Source of the DNA: Arthrobacter burdickii
GTDB lineage: Bacteria; Actinomycetota; Actinomycetes; Actinomycetales; Micrococcaceae
Assembly: GCF_030433645.1 (NCBI RefSeq)
Contig: NZ_JAROCG010000001.1
Coordinates: 1,984,001-2,048,000, forward strand
Length of the DNA stretch: 64,000 nt
Direction: 5' to 3'
The notes beneath the pieces are model-generated. The model ran no database searches and had not been told where the DNA came from. It worked only from the letters and a program-made list of their open reading frames with translations. Both the position numbers and the translations under genes were made by a program. Below are positions 26,491-33,816 of this stretch, one piece after another; the first letter of the stretch is position 1; each line of letters starts with the position of its first letter.

Positions 26491-27903
26491 ATGACCGGCA
26501 CCGCGTACTACATCAGGCAATCCGAGGACAAAACCGGTGATGCCGTCGCCATTGAGCGGCAGGAGCAGGACTGCCTACAGCTCGCGGCCCTGAAAGGCTG
26601 GGGCACTGCGGAACGTTTCGCGGACAACTCGATCAGCGCAACCAACGGAAAAACCCGCCCCGAGTTCGAGCGGCTGCTTACGGAGATCGCGGCCGGGCGA
26701 GTGACGCGACTTGTGGTGTGGCACTCTGACCGACTGACTCGCAGCATGTCGGATCTCCTGCGCCTTCTCGAAGCGAGCAACGGTTGGGGGGTTAGTCTTG
26801 CCGCCGTGCGTGGTCCGTCAATGGACCTTAATGATCCGACTGGGGTGGGTCTCGCGCAGATCATTACGGCCGTTGCGGGGATGGAGACAGCGCACAAGGG
26901 GGAGCGTCAGAAGCGGGCTAATAGGCAACGCGCGGAAGCCGGGAACGCCTTTTGGTCACGTCGGCCGTTTGGTTATGACCGCTTAAAGGATGGGACGGTC
27001 GTGACGATTCAGCATGAAGCCGATGCCATCAAGAAGGCCGCGGACCTCGTACTGGGCGGAGCGACTATGTCCAGTGTCGTCCGGTCTTGGAATGACGCGG
27101 GTCTACGGACAACGGACGTGCGCAGCGATAGCTCCGGAGCCCTAACGAAGAACGGCGGGTTGTGGGGAGTTACTCAACTGCGGCGGCTCCTGCTGAATCC
27201 TCGGTACGCGGGTAAGCGCATTTATAACGGCGAAGATATGGGTGCCGGCGAGTGGGAGCCCATCCTGACGGCGGAACAACACCAGGCGCTGGAGGTTTTT
27301 TTGACCGATCCGCGCCGTCGAACAGCGCCGGTAGACCTTAACGCGCGATACCTGTTAAGCGGCGTCCTCACCTGCGGGAAGTGCCAGCGGAAACTCTACG
27401 CGGCTCCGGTGAAGAGTCGCGGCCGCGAGTGGATGGTTTACCGGTGCCTGGGCGGTTACTGCTTGTCTAGGCGTCTAGACCTTGTAGATGAAGCGGTGGA
27501 GGGCGTCGTCGTGGCGCGGTTGGTGCGCCCTGACGCCGCTCAACTGTTCCGAAGCGGCGACGACGTGGTCCGGCTGCGTGATCGGGCGGCGGAGCTCCGG
27601 AAGCGCCGCGATGCTGTCGCTGAGATGGTGGCCGACGGACTCACCTCTCCCGGGACGGGCCGGGAGTTGGCTGCAAAATTGACCAATCAACTTAACGACG
27701 TATCGGCGGATATTGACGCAGCCGGGGCAACGAATCCTGCCGCCGCCCTGCTGATGGAGAACGACGTCGCCGCCGCGTGGGCGGCTTTACCAGTCGGCAA
27801 CAAACGCCGGATTATTCGAGCGCTGATTGATGTAACCCTCATGCCCGCGGGTAAGGGCGTCCGGTTCAGCGCGGAGCAGCTGCGGCTCCAGTGGAAGGGC
27901 TAG
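26491..27903 (+). CDS. Large serine recombinase (integrase)
   Basis: 470 residues, likely the integrase of element 2. The resolvase domain has the catalytic serine in YYIRQSED (Ser about 11), then RLVVWHSDRLTRS and the GMETAHKGERQKRAN segment. The recombinase domain has NPRYAGKRIYNG. A zinc ribbon CGKCQRKLYAAP ... YRCLGGYC follows at about residues 292-320, then a coiled coil (residues 350-410). It begins 36 bp inside the left junction, as expected for an integrase gene beside its att site. The start ATG has no strong ribosome-binding site. Confidence 0.95.
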   Translation: MTGTAYYIRQSEDKTGDAVAIERQEQDCLQLAALKGWGTAERFADNSISATNGKTRPEFERLLTEIAAGRVTRLVVWHSDRLTRSMSDLLRLLEASNGWGVSLAAVRGPSMDLNDPTGVGLAQIITAVAGMETAHKGERQKRANRQRAEAGNAFWSRRPFGYDRLKDGTVVTIQHEADAIKKAADLVLGGATMSSVVRSWNDAGLRTTDVRSDSSGALTKNGGLWGVTQLRRLLLNPRYAGKRIYNGEDMGAGEWEPILTAEQHQALEVFLTDPRRRTAPVDLNARYLLSGVLTCGKCQRKLYAAPVKSRGREWMVYRCLGGYCLSRRLDLVDEAVEGVVVARLVRPDAAQLFRSGDDVVRLRDRAAELRKRRDAVAEMVADGLTSPGTGRELAAKLTNQLNDVSADIDAAGATNPAAALLMENDVAAAWAALPVGNKRRIIRALIDVTLMPAGKGVRFSAEQLRLQWKG

Positions 27904-27913
27904 GGAGGCCTTC

Positions 27914-28279
27914 ATGGACAACGTTTTCAACGTGCGGGCTACCCCCGAGATCGTGGCGCTGGTATCCGCGTCTCTCCATCGTCCTGGCGGCTGGACGCGC
28001 CCCATTCGTCTCTCGTGTAGGGGACATGACACGGGGGCATCTCTGCAATTGCGCGTGGACGGCGAACACGTGATCGTGAGAGCGCAGCCAGCAGGCCTGT
28101 TTCTCCTTCAACGGCCGGAAGAGGCACCAGACCAGGTGGGCTGGTGGTTAGAGTGCCCGGAGTGCGCGCTGGGCGCGATCAGAGGCTGCTGGCAGGTGTA
28201 CGTGCGCGCGCTCGGTGCCCTCCGAGTGTGGCAGGAGCAGGGCCGGCAGGGCGTGGCACGCTTCCGCTGGCCCGCCTAG
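27914..28279 (+). CDS. Hypothetical protein
   Basis: 121 residues following the integrase by 10 bp, with GGAGG 7 bp before ATG 27914. It contains a WWLECPECALGAIRGCW segment with three cysteines, possibly a metal site, and a central beta-rich part (LQLRVDGEHVIVRAQP). No family recognised. Likely co-transcribed with the integrase. Confidence 0.55.
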   Translation: MDNVFNVRATPEIVALVSASLHRPGGWTRPIRLSCRGHDTGASLQLRVDGEHVIVRAQPAGLFLLQRPEEAPDQVGWWLECPECALGAIRGCWQVYVRALGALRVWQEQGRQGVARFRWPA

Positions 28280-28310
28280 GCCCTTAAGTTCAAGGATGTT
28301 ACGATCTGGG

Positions 28311-28431
28311 GGAGCGGTTCGCCGCTCCGCGACGGTGGGTGTTAAAAGCCGACAATTCAGGGCCCCTCAAGGGGAAGTGGCAAGCTAGCTCCCGGTGACA
28401 TGCAGCTCAGTGCTGCCCTGTCACGGGAGCT
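28311..28431 (+). ncRNA. Structured leader hiding a ribosome-binding site
   Basis: Three hairpins lie in tandem before the small-gene operon: GGAGCGG-TTCG-CCGCTCC (28311-28328, a perfect 7-bp stem capped by a UUCG tetraloop), CCCC-TCAA-GGGG (28363-28374), and a 13-bp stem with one bulge (28387-28400 pairing with 28419-28431) enclosing an inner GCAGC/GCTGC stem. The GGGAG ribosome-binding sequence of the gene at 28437 is inside the 3' arm of the last stem, so folding should block translation. A possible promoter (TTACGAT-like -10) lies near 28300. Confidence 0.55.
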
Positions 28432-28436
28432 CTTTC

Positions 28437-28649
28437 ATGCCCACGAATTCACTAGTACTCAAAGCCCGGTCCGCGGTCGGTAATGCCGCTCGAGGTGGTG
28501 ACCCCGCGAAGGTCCGCGACGCGCGCCGCGACCTCGCTGCCGCCAAACTTCAGGCATTCGTAGCCCGCACTGTTGCCGAAGCTCCACCGCTAACCACGGA
28601 GCAGCTCGACGAAATTTCGGCGGCTTTGCGCGCTGGCGGCACCAAATGA
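28437..28649 (+). CDS. Small hypothetical protein, first gene of element 2 operon
   Basis: 70 residues, charged and helical (VRDARRDLAAAKLQAFVARTVAEAP), probably cytosolic. ATG 28437 is preceded by GGGAG at 6-10 bp, sequestered in the leader hairpin. It overlaps the next gene by 4 bp (ATGA). Similar short proteins are common in actinobacterial mobile elements; function unknown. Confidence 0.65.
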   Translation: MPTNSLVLKARSAVGNAARGGDPAKVRDARRDLAAAKLQAFVARTVAEAPPLTTEQLDEISAALRAGGTK

Positions 28650-28936
28650 GCGAGGCAAGCCGCCCCAACGTGGGGGCCGGGGCGGCTGTCGATATCTCCG
28701 GACGAGATTCAATCACCTTACCGCCGATGACCCAGGAGGACGCGGAGCGCGCGACGGCCGGCGCGCACGTTGTCGTTGTCCGGGTGTCGGAGGACCATAT
28801 CCGCCGGCGTGTGTTTCTGAACCTGCCCGCGGCCGAGCGTGCTGCCCGGCGTGCCCGCGATGCCGGCCGCCCTTGTCAGATCATCCTCTGCCAGCTCGTG
28901 CCGGCCGGGCCCACAGAAGGCGAGGATCAGCGATGA
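28646..28936 (+). CDS. Hypothetical protein
   Basis: 96 residues coupled at both ends by ATGA overlaps (28646-28649 and 28933-28936). The middle reads VVVVRVSEDHIRRRVFLNLPAAERAARRARDAGR, a beta-then-helix pattern. No family recognised. Its fixed place between the leader gene and the replication-like gene suggests a regulatory or replication-accessory role (inference). Confidence 0.6.
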   Translation: MSEASRPNVGAGAAVDISGRDSITLPPMTQEDAERATAGAHVVVVRVSEDHIRRRVFLNLPAAERAARRARDAGRPCQIILCQLVPAGPTEGEDQR

Positions 28937-29553
28937 CGGACGCGCGGCTGCCGGAGCGGTGGCTGAATGATCGGCGGTTCCGTCGGTTGGCGTCGGATGA
29001 GTTCCGCTCGTACTTCATGGCCCTCGTCTGGTGTGTTGCCAATCGCACCGATGGGCACCTGTCGCCCGATGACCTGCCCTGGATCCCGGATTTTGTGTCC
29101 GGTAGCGTCCCCCAGCTTGTGGGTGCCGGCTTATGGGTGCCGACGCCTCGCGGCTGGCTCGTCTATGACTTCCAGACGACACAGACCAGCAAGGAACAGC
29201 TAGACGGTTTCGAAGCGCGAAAGCGTCAGGATGCCGACCGACAGAAGGCCAAACGCCGCCGAGACAAGGAATCCGCGAGTAGGGCTGGTCATCACGTGAC
29301 GGAATCACGTGACCGTCACGTGACGGAATCACGTGACGACATAGGACAAGGACAAGGACTAGGCCAAGGACAAGGCTCTGGACGTGGGGAACTTGAAAAC
29401 AGAACCGGTACGGGTTCCAGCTCCACGGCTTCGGGTAGTCCTGAGTCGTCGGGTCCGGCCGCGTTCTGTCACGGGTGTTCCGGGATAGTCACCGATTTCC
29501 TGCGTCGGGAGTTTGGGCCATTCTGCGCCGAACACGCGGGGGCGGCGGCATGA
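28933..29553 (+). CDS. Replication-initiation-like protein
   Basis: 206 residues. The N-terminal 100 (LPERWLNDRRFRRLASDEF ... SPDDLPWI ... LVGAGLWVPTPRGWLVYDF) resemble the winged-helix N-terminus of phage replisome-organiser proteins, in which a short HTH reads 'screened' growth positions; a basic linker DADRQKAKRRRDKES follows. The linker contains HVTESRDRHVTESRD encoded by iteron-like DNA, then Gly/Gln-rich GQGQG repeats, and a C-terminal CHGC ... CAEH possible zinc site. A replication role is inference from layout: initiator gene containing its own origin repeats. Confidence 0.55.
   Translation: MTDARLPERWLNDRRFRRLASDEFRSYFMALVWCVANRTDGHLSPDDLPWIPDFVSGSVPQLVGAGLWVPTPRGWLVYDFQTTQTSKEQLDGFEARKRQDADRQKAKRRRDKESASRAGHHVTESRDRHVTESRDDIGQGQGLGQGQGSGRGELENRTGTGSSSTASGSPESSGPAAFCHGCSGIVTDFLRREFGPFCAEHAGAAA
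29293..29338. repeat. Iteron-like CACGTGAC repeats inside the rep-like gene
   Basis: CACGTGAC occurs at 29293, 29306, 29317 and 29330, forming a 24-bp tandem duplication. CACGTG is palindromic. A run of GGACAA/GGCCAA units follows at 29343-29375. Repeats inside an initiator gene recall lambda O and similar origins. Confidence 0.6.
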
Positions 29554-29759
29554 TGCCGGCCGGCGGCGCGCCGCTCAGATCGGACCTCGGACTGTCCTCC
29601 CTGCCTGAGGTATCCACGGTGCACGAGTGCGAGAACGGCTGGACGGGTGAGGACCCGGCGGGCAGGCCGGTGCCCTGTTTGAGGTGCAAACGGCACTCGG
29701 TTGTCTCGCGCCGGCCTGACGGTTCGCCTGCCTGGTGGGTTCGTTATGACCGGCGCTGA
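29550..29759 (+). CDS. Small zinc-finger-like hypothetical protein
   Basis: 69 residues, coupled by ATGA to the upstream gene. It has C(x)n with CLRC and an upstream cysteine (HECENGW), a possible zinc knuckle, and ends SPAWWVRYDRR. It overlaps the WhiB gene by 14 bp. Function unknown. Confidence 0.55.
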   Translation: MMPAGGAPLRSDLGLSSLPEVSTVHECENGWTGEDPAGRPVPCLRCKRHSVVSRRPDGSPAWWVRYDRR

Positions 29760-30027
29760 TCCGTCAATCGATAGCCGGCGGGGGGCCGCTCACCGGGCGT
29801 TCCTGGCCGTTGTTGAGGGTGCTATTCGGGCTGGCGGTGTCGTGCCGTGCGTGTCCGATGGGGCCGGCTGGCTGTCCTCGGTCGCTGCGGAGCAGGAGAA
29901 AGCAGCTCGAGAGTGCCGGCGCTGCCCGGCCCTGGCTGCGTGCTGGCAATACGAAAACGACTACCCCGAGCGTTCCGGCGTGTATGCCGGGCGGACTGAG
30001 AACGAACGAAAGAAGGGAAGACGGTGA
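29746..30027 (+). CDS. WhiB-family iron-sulfur regulator
   Basis: 93 residues with the four conserved cysteines: one at about residue 35 (VVPCVSDG), then CRRCPALAAC (C-x2-C-x5-C), followed by a GVYAGRT turn matching the family's G[VI]WGG loop, and a basic C-terminus KKGRR for DNA binding. WhiB proteins bind a 4Fe-4S cluster and partner with a primary sigma factor; phage-borne versions alter host transcription. Start ATG 29746. Confidence 0.88.
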   Translation: MTGADPSIDSRRGAAHRAFLAVVEGAIRAGGVVPCVSDGAGWLSSVAAEQEKAARECRRCPALAACWQYENDYPERSGVYAGRTENERKKGRR

Positions 30028-30275
30028 TGGAACTTAGTAACGCCGAACAAACCGGGATTTTAGAGGCAGTCGCCGTAGTCGGGCTGATCATCCGGAATGA
30101 GGGGGACGCGGGAGCGGAGACGATGGTCAGCGAGACGGACAACCCGGTCGGGCTTGCGCGAGCAGCCTGCGGTCTGGCTGCTGCCCTGCTTTTGGGCCTC
30201 GCTCCGGAGCGCGAACAATGGTTCCTGGACCAGTACCGGCAGCATGCGCTGGGACGTCCTGCGGGCGGCTCGTGA
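30027..30275 (+). CDS. Small hypothetical protein
   Basis: 82 residues from ATG 30027, with GAAGGGA upstream. Sequence has a short hydrophobic stretch (ACGLAAALLLGLAP), too short and charged around to be clearly membrane-spanning. Coupled to both neighbours. No family recognised. Confidence 0.55.
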   Translation: MELSNAEQTGILEAVAVVGLIIRNEGDAGAETMVSETDNPVGLARAACGLAAALLLGLAPEREQWFLDQYRQHALGRPAGGS

Positions 30276-30445
30276 TGACGACGGCAGGTGAAAACGCGCC
30301 GGTGGGGTCGGCGGGCGTGGAACCGGCCGGGGTGGTTCCTGTACGGCGGGACCTGTTCGGCCGGTTGGATTGGGCGGAGGCGGTAACTGTGGCCCCCGAG
30401 TCCGCTTCTGACTGGCGGGTGAGCGACTGGCGAGACAGTCCCTGA
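30275..30445 (+). CDS. Small hypothetical protein
   Basis: 56 residues from ATG 30275, overlapping the previous stop. Ends DWRVSDWRDSP, where the DWR unit is repeated. No family recognised; last gene of the small-gene operon of element 2. Confidence 0.5.
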   Translation: MTTAGENAPVGSAGVEPAGVVPVRRDLFGRLDWAEAVTVAPESASDWRVSDWRDSP

Positions 30446-30799
30446 CCGGGCACGTTAATATCGGTTCTAACGCTGGCCTTCGGGTGCGCGGGTCGATAAG
30501 GAATGAGGGCGTAGCCGTCAAGTTCTGAGATTGGCCCGGCATCCGGGGCAGGCGTGAGGGACACGGGCCACGGGCCGGCCGGCATTGATCAGCCGCCGAC
30601 TACCTGGCTGGTCGTCCCGCCGTGTGCGACTGTTCCGCCGACGATCCCACGCCGGCCGCCTGAGGTCCCTTTAGCGGGGGATAAGGGCTGGGCCTTGCTG
30701 GGATGCTTCCGCGTCGAAACGGCTCCGGTTCCTTCATTCACTACGCGCTGACCCCTGCCATGCGGGGCCGCGTTCCTATGCCCTGGGAGGGCTAAAACA
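30446..30799. other. 354 bp before the capsid gene
   Basis: No confident gene. A 65-codon GTG-started frame (30554-30751) is Pro/Val-rich with no supporting features. A GC-rich inverted repeat (ACCCC-TGCCATGC-GGGG) lies at about 30759-30776. A good GGGAGG ribosome-binding sequence precedes ATG 30800. The spacing suggests the capsid gene has its own promoter. Confidence 0.45.
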
Positions 30800-31972
30800 A
30801 TGACCAATGTACGTAGGGAAAAGATTCGGGCCGCTGCCCTGGCCGACATTCAGGCCGCTACGGCGATTGCCGAAAAAGCCGAAGCAGAGGGCCGCAACAT
30901 GACGGCCGACGAGCTGGCGGACTACGGCCGCGCCATGACAAGGGCGAAGGATGGCCGGGAACAGCTCCGGCAGCTCGACACGGACGACGAAGTGACGCGT
31001 CAAGCACGGGCCCTCGCGGCTGAGGTCGGCGGGGCACCGGGAACCGGTGCGAAGCGTCTGGCCCTGACGGGTGCCGGACGTAAGGACTCGGCCCGGGTCA
31101 TCGCCGGGAAAATGATGACCAGCGACGGTTTCGGAGGCCGTAAGGCGCTGACGGATTCCGGTTCGATCGTGACCCCGGTTCCCATTCAGGGCGACGTCGC
31201 GAGCATGGGCCGGGTGCCGGCGTCGCTGCTGGAAGTCCTGCCGGTCCTCCAACACGACTTGGCTACCTTCCGGTTCCTCAGGCAGACACGGCGGGAGAAC
31301 AACGCCGCGATAGTTGCGCCGGGCGCTGTGAAGCCCACGTCTATTTTCTCGGTGGAAGGGGTGCCGAATGAGCTGCGCGTCTTCGCTCACCTGTCGGACC
31401 CCGTGGACAAGTACCTGCTTGCCGACGTCGCGAGCCTGGAGAGGTTTATTGCTGACGAGCTCCTAGCCGGGCTCAATGCTGCGGTTGAGGACGAGATTCT
31501 TAACGGCGACGGGACTGCCGGGCACCTGCGCGGCCTCCTGGCGACGTCGGGCATTCAGTCGCAAGCAGCGGCCGCCGATAGCGTGACGACGGTTCGCGCC
31601 GGCGTCACCAAGCTTGAAGCTACGGGCCATGACGCGTCCGTGATCGTGCTTGCTCCTGCGGACTGGGCGGAGATCGAAACGGCGCGCAATACATCCGGGG
31701 CTTTTGACCTCGCGGGCCCGGTTGATCGGGCCGCACGGAAGCTCTGGGGCGTTCAGGTCGTGCTCTCCAACACGGTGCCCGCGCGTACTGGGCTGGTTTT
31801 CGACGGGTCAGCCCTGGCCGTGGACACGGACCGCGTCGGCGTCGAAACGAAGTGGAGCGACGCGGGGGAACTCTTCGACCGTAACCAGCTCAAGGCGCGC
31901 GTTGAGGGCCGGTTCTCCGTGTCCGTCTTCCAGCCCTCCGGGGTCGTGGCGCTTACTCTTCCTACGGCCTGA
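30800..31972 (+). CDS. HK97-fold phage major capsid protein
   Basis: 390 residues. The first 95 are helical and charged (IAEKAEAEGRNMTADELADYGRAM), like the HK97 delta scaffolding region. The body shows family signals: PVPIQGDVASMGRVPASLLEVLPV, NELRVFAHLSDPVDKYLLADV, FIADELLAGLNAAVEDEILNGDG with HLRGLLATSGI, and the C-terminal VGVETKWSDAGELFDRNQLKARVEGRFSVSV. It would form hexamers and pentamers of an icosahedral shell. No protease or scaffold gene accompanies it, so either the delta region suffices or helper proteins are needed. Confidence 0.92.
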   Translation: MTNVRREKIRAAALADIQAATAIAEKAEAEGRNMTADELADYGRAMTRAKDGREQLRQLDTDDEVTRQARALAAEVGGAPGTGAKRLALTGAGRKDSARVIAGKMMTSDGFGGRKALTDSGSIVTPVPIQGDVASMGRVPASLLEVLPVLQHDLATFRFLRQTRRENNAAIVAPGAVKPTSIFSVEGVPNELRVFAHLSDPVDKYLLADVASLERFIADELLAGLNAAVEDEILNGDGTAGHLRGLLATSGIQSQAAAADSVTTVRAGVTKLEATGHDASVIVLAPADWAEIETARNTSGAFDLAGPVDRAARKLWGVQVVLSNTVPARTGLVFDGSALAVDTDRVGVETKWSDAGELFDRNQLKARVEGRFSVSVFQPSGVVALTLPTA

Positions 31973-32186
31973 CGGCCTAGGTTCCCGGCGTTAACCTCAC
32001 CCGCGCCGCCGGTCCATAGGCGGCGACGGGATGGATGGAAGCAGAGCCCCTTTCTAGCTACGACGCTTCCAGCGCCATGTACGGCGGTAGCCGGCCGGCC
32101 CCCTTCGCTGGCCGGCTACCGCCTTGCGGAGCTCAATTCCGAGGCGGCCTAGCATGGCCGTTTGACTACCCTCCTACGGGACGGGC
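31973..32186. other. Intergenic region with two hairpins after the capsid gene
   Basis: Besides the terminator at 32084-32122, a CGCCGCC/GGCGGCG hairpin lies near 32008-32029. The capsid and anti-sigma genes converge here. Confidence 0.6.
32084..32122. terminator. Bidirectional terminator
   Basis: GCGGTAGCCGGCC pairs perfectly over 13 bp with GGCCGGCTACCGC across a 13-base loop, between the convergent capsid and anti-sigma genes. Confidence 0.88.
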
Positions 32187-32849
32187 TTAAGCAGGCAGTT
32201 CAGCGAGACCGAGGTCCTGGCAGACGGTGCTGGGTCCGGGTATGACCGCGGCTCTGCCGTCGTCCATGACGCAGACGGTGAGCAGGTTCGGTACAGGGTG
32301 GCTGCCGCTTGGGTCGTAGTCTCCGGGATCGGCAGCACCAAATTCATCCTCTGGATCAAGGGCATTCTGCGCCCACATGTCAGAGCACAGACCAACAGGG
32401 TCTTCGATGTCGATTCGGCTGTCCTGCCGCCCCTCGGCGGCAGTGAAGCCAACGCCCAGTGTGGCCATCGCCCCCGGGAAGCGTCCGTTGTCGTACTCAG
32501 CCCTGGCGAAGCAGGCAACGTCGCCGGCGTTGGTGACGGGAGCCTGCAGCGCGGTTACCGCCCCTGCAGTGACAGCGACACCGACAACCGCAGCACCGAG
32601 GAGGATCTTCCGCCGCCGGCGCTGCTGCGACGAACGGCTCCTCTCGGGCTGCGGACTTGCCGCTCCACCTCGTGCGGACAGAGCGGCGCTGGGTTCTTGG
32701 GTACGGACAGCCTGAACGGTCATCGCTCGCGCAGAGTGATCTAAGGGCTGGCGGGGCGCTGGTCCGGCAGCGCCCTCGAGCGAGGGCATGGACACCAGCT
32801 GCCGGCGCAGCGCCTCTCGCCGATCTGCCTGGAATTGATCAGCGCCCAT
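32187..32849 (-). CDS. Membrane protein, probable anti-sigma partner
   Basis: 220 residues. A charged cytoplasmic part of about 75 residues (QADRREALRRQLVSMPSL) precedes one membrane segment (ILLGAAVVGVAVTAGAVTALQ), then an extracytoplasmic domain with four cysteines. It overlaps the ECF sigma gene by 11 bp and follows it, the usual order for a cognate membrane anti-sigma or sensor. It lacks a clear zinc HxxxCxxC motif. Start ATG 32849 is chosen by coupling to the sigma gene. Confidence 0.65.
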   Translation of the reverse strand: MGADQFQADRREALRRQLVSMPSLEGAAGPAPRQPLDHSARAMTVQAVRTQEPSAALSARGGAASPQPERSRSSQQRRRRKILLGAAVVGVAVTAGAVTALQAPVTNAGDVACFARAEYDNGRFPGAMATLGVGFTAAEGRQDSRIDIEDPVGLCSDMWAQNALDPEDEFGAADPGDYDPSGSHPVPNLLTVCVMDDGRAAVIPGPSTVCQDLGLAELPA

Positions 32850-33441
32850 CGTGCACTCCGTCCATCCGTCGTTCACTCAGCGTGGCCGCTTCCTCGTACA
32901 GGGATCCCAGACGTTTCTTTGCCCTGCTCAGCCGGGACTTCACGGTTCCCTCAGCAACCACCAGGACCAGGGCCGCGTCCTTGAGAGCCATGCCCTCGAC
33001 CACACACAGGGTCAGCACGTCCCGATCGAGCGGCCGAAGCCGAGCGAATGCTTCCCGCAGGGCCGCGAACTCGCCCACACGTTCATCGTCGTCACTGACC
33101 TGATCGGCGACGTCTCCCAATGGGGCCGGTGGCGGCAGCTGGGACAGGAACCGCCTGTACCGGCGCTCATTGCGGACCTGATTCCGGACCAGATTATTGG
33201 CGGTAACCAGTAGCCACGGAAGGATCGATTCCTCGACCATCCGCACATAGGCTCTACGCCGCCATGCCTCGTAGAACACCATGGCGGTCACATCCTCGGA
33301 AACCGTGTGCATGCCCATCAAGCGAAGCACGTGACGCAGCACCCGATCGTGGTGCCGATCGAACACCACACCGAACGCATCCCCATCGCCATTGACGACC
33401 CGACGCCACAACACCTCATCCGAAGCGTCCACTCCACCCAT
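32839..33441 (-). CDS. ECF-type RNA polymerase sigma factor
   Basis: 200 residues, sigma regions 2 and 4 only. Region 2 reads FGVVFDRHHDRVLRHVLRLMG then SEDVTAMVFYEAWRR; the region 4 helix-turn-helix reads LRPLDRDVLTLCVVEG then LKDAALVLVVAEGTVKSRLSRA. It would direct core polymerase to element or host promoters. ATG 33441 gives MGGVDASDE; the longer ORF is not needed. Presence on a satellite-like element is unusual. Confidence 0.88.
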   Translation of the reverse strand: MGGVDASDEVLWRRVVNGDGDAFGVVFDRHHDRVLRHVLRLMGMHTVSEDVTAMVFYEAWRRRAYVRMVEESILPWLLVTANNLVRNQVRNERRYRRFLSQLPPPAPLGDVADQVSDDDERVGEFAALREAFARLRPLDRDVLTLCVVEGMALKDAALVLVVAEGTVKSRLSRAKKRLGSLYEEAATLSERRMDGVHDGR

Positions 33442-33816
33442 ACCCAGTAGTGTCCGCTTCCCACCGATGGTTCCACTCAAATCCAAGAAACTCTTCCTTC
33501 TGGAATCGTCCGGTGGAGCATCCTTCAGCGGGCAGCCTTAGTTAAGGGCGGCTGGAGTTCAGGTTGAGTAGCGCGTTCCCCGGCGGTGCCGGCCCTCTCC
33601 GATACGGTGCCGGCTCCTCGAGCCTGATGACCTCGTCACCGGTGCCGATGGGTTGCCGCCGCTGAATCCTGCCGGCGCGCTTCCCCCCGGTGGGGGCCCT
33701 ATGAATCCCGGCCTAAACCATCGGTGGACCCGAGCGCCGGGTAGGAGGTCGTCCCCCTCCGAGACTGAGGGGGGGGCTATACACTCATACCTTTGGGCTG
33801 CGAGAGAGGGATACCT
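33442..33816. other. 375 bp between divergent sigma and DUF3800 genes
   Basis: No supported gene. CCCCCTC-CGAGACT-GAGGGGG (about 33753-33773) forms a hairpin just upstream of the DUF3800 gene. On the minus strand a GGAAC motif lies at about 33465-33470, near the sigma start; it resembles an ECF -35 element but no matching -10 element was found. Confidence 0.4.

Noticed and set aside
15300-26500. tRNA gene as attachment site for either element
   Set aside because: Neither junction contains tRNA-like sequence; both lie inside protein-coding codons of tad genes.
30554-30751. 65-codon plus-strand frame before the capsid gene
   Set aside because: GTG start without a ribosome-binding site, proline-rich composition typical of noncoding GC-rich frames, no coupling to neighbours.
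33442-33520. ECF autoregulatory promoter (GGAAC) upstream of the element 2 sigma gene
   Set aside because: A GGAAC is present on the minus strand but the matching -10 element is not, and spacing to the ATG would make the transcript nearly leaderless; not strong enough to call.
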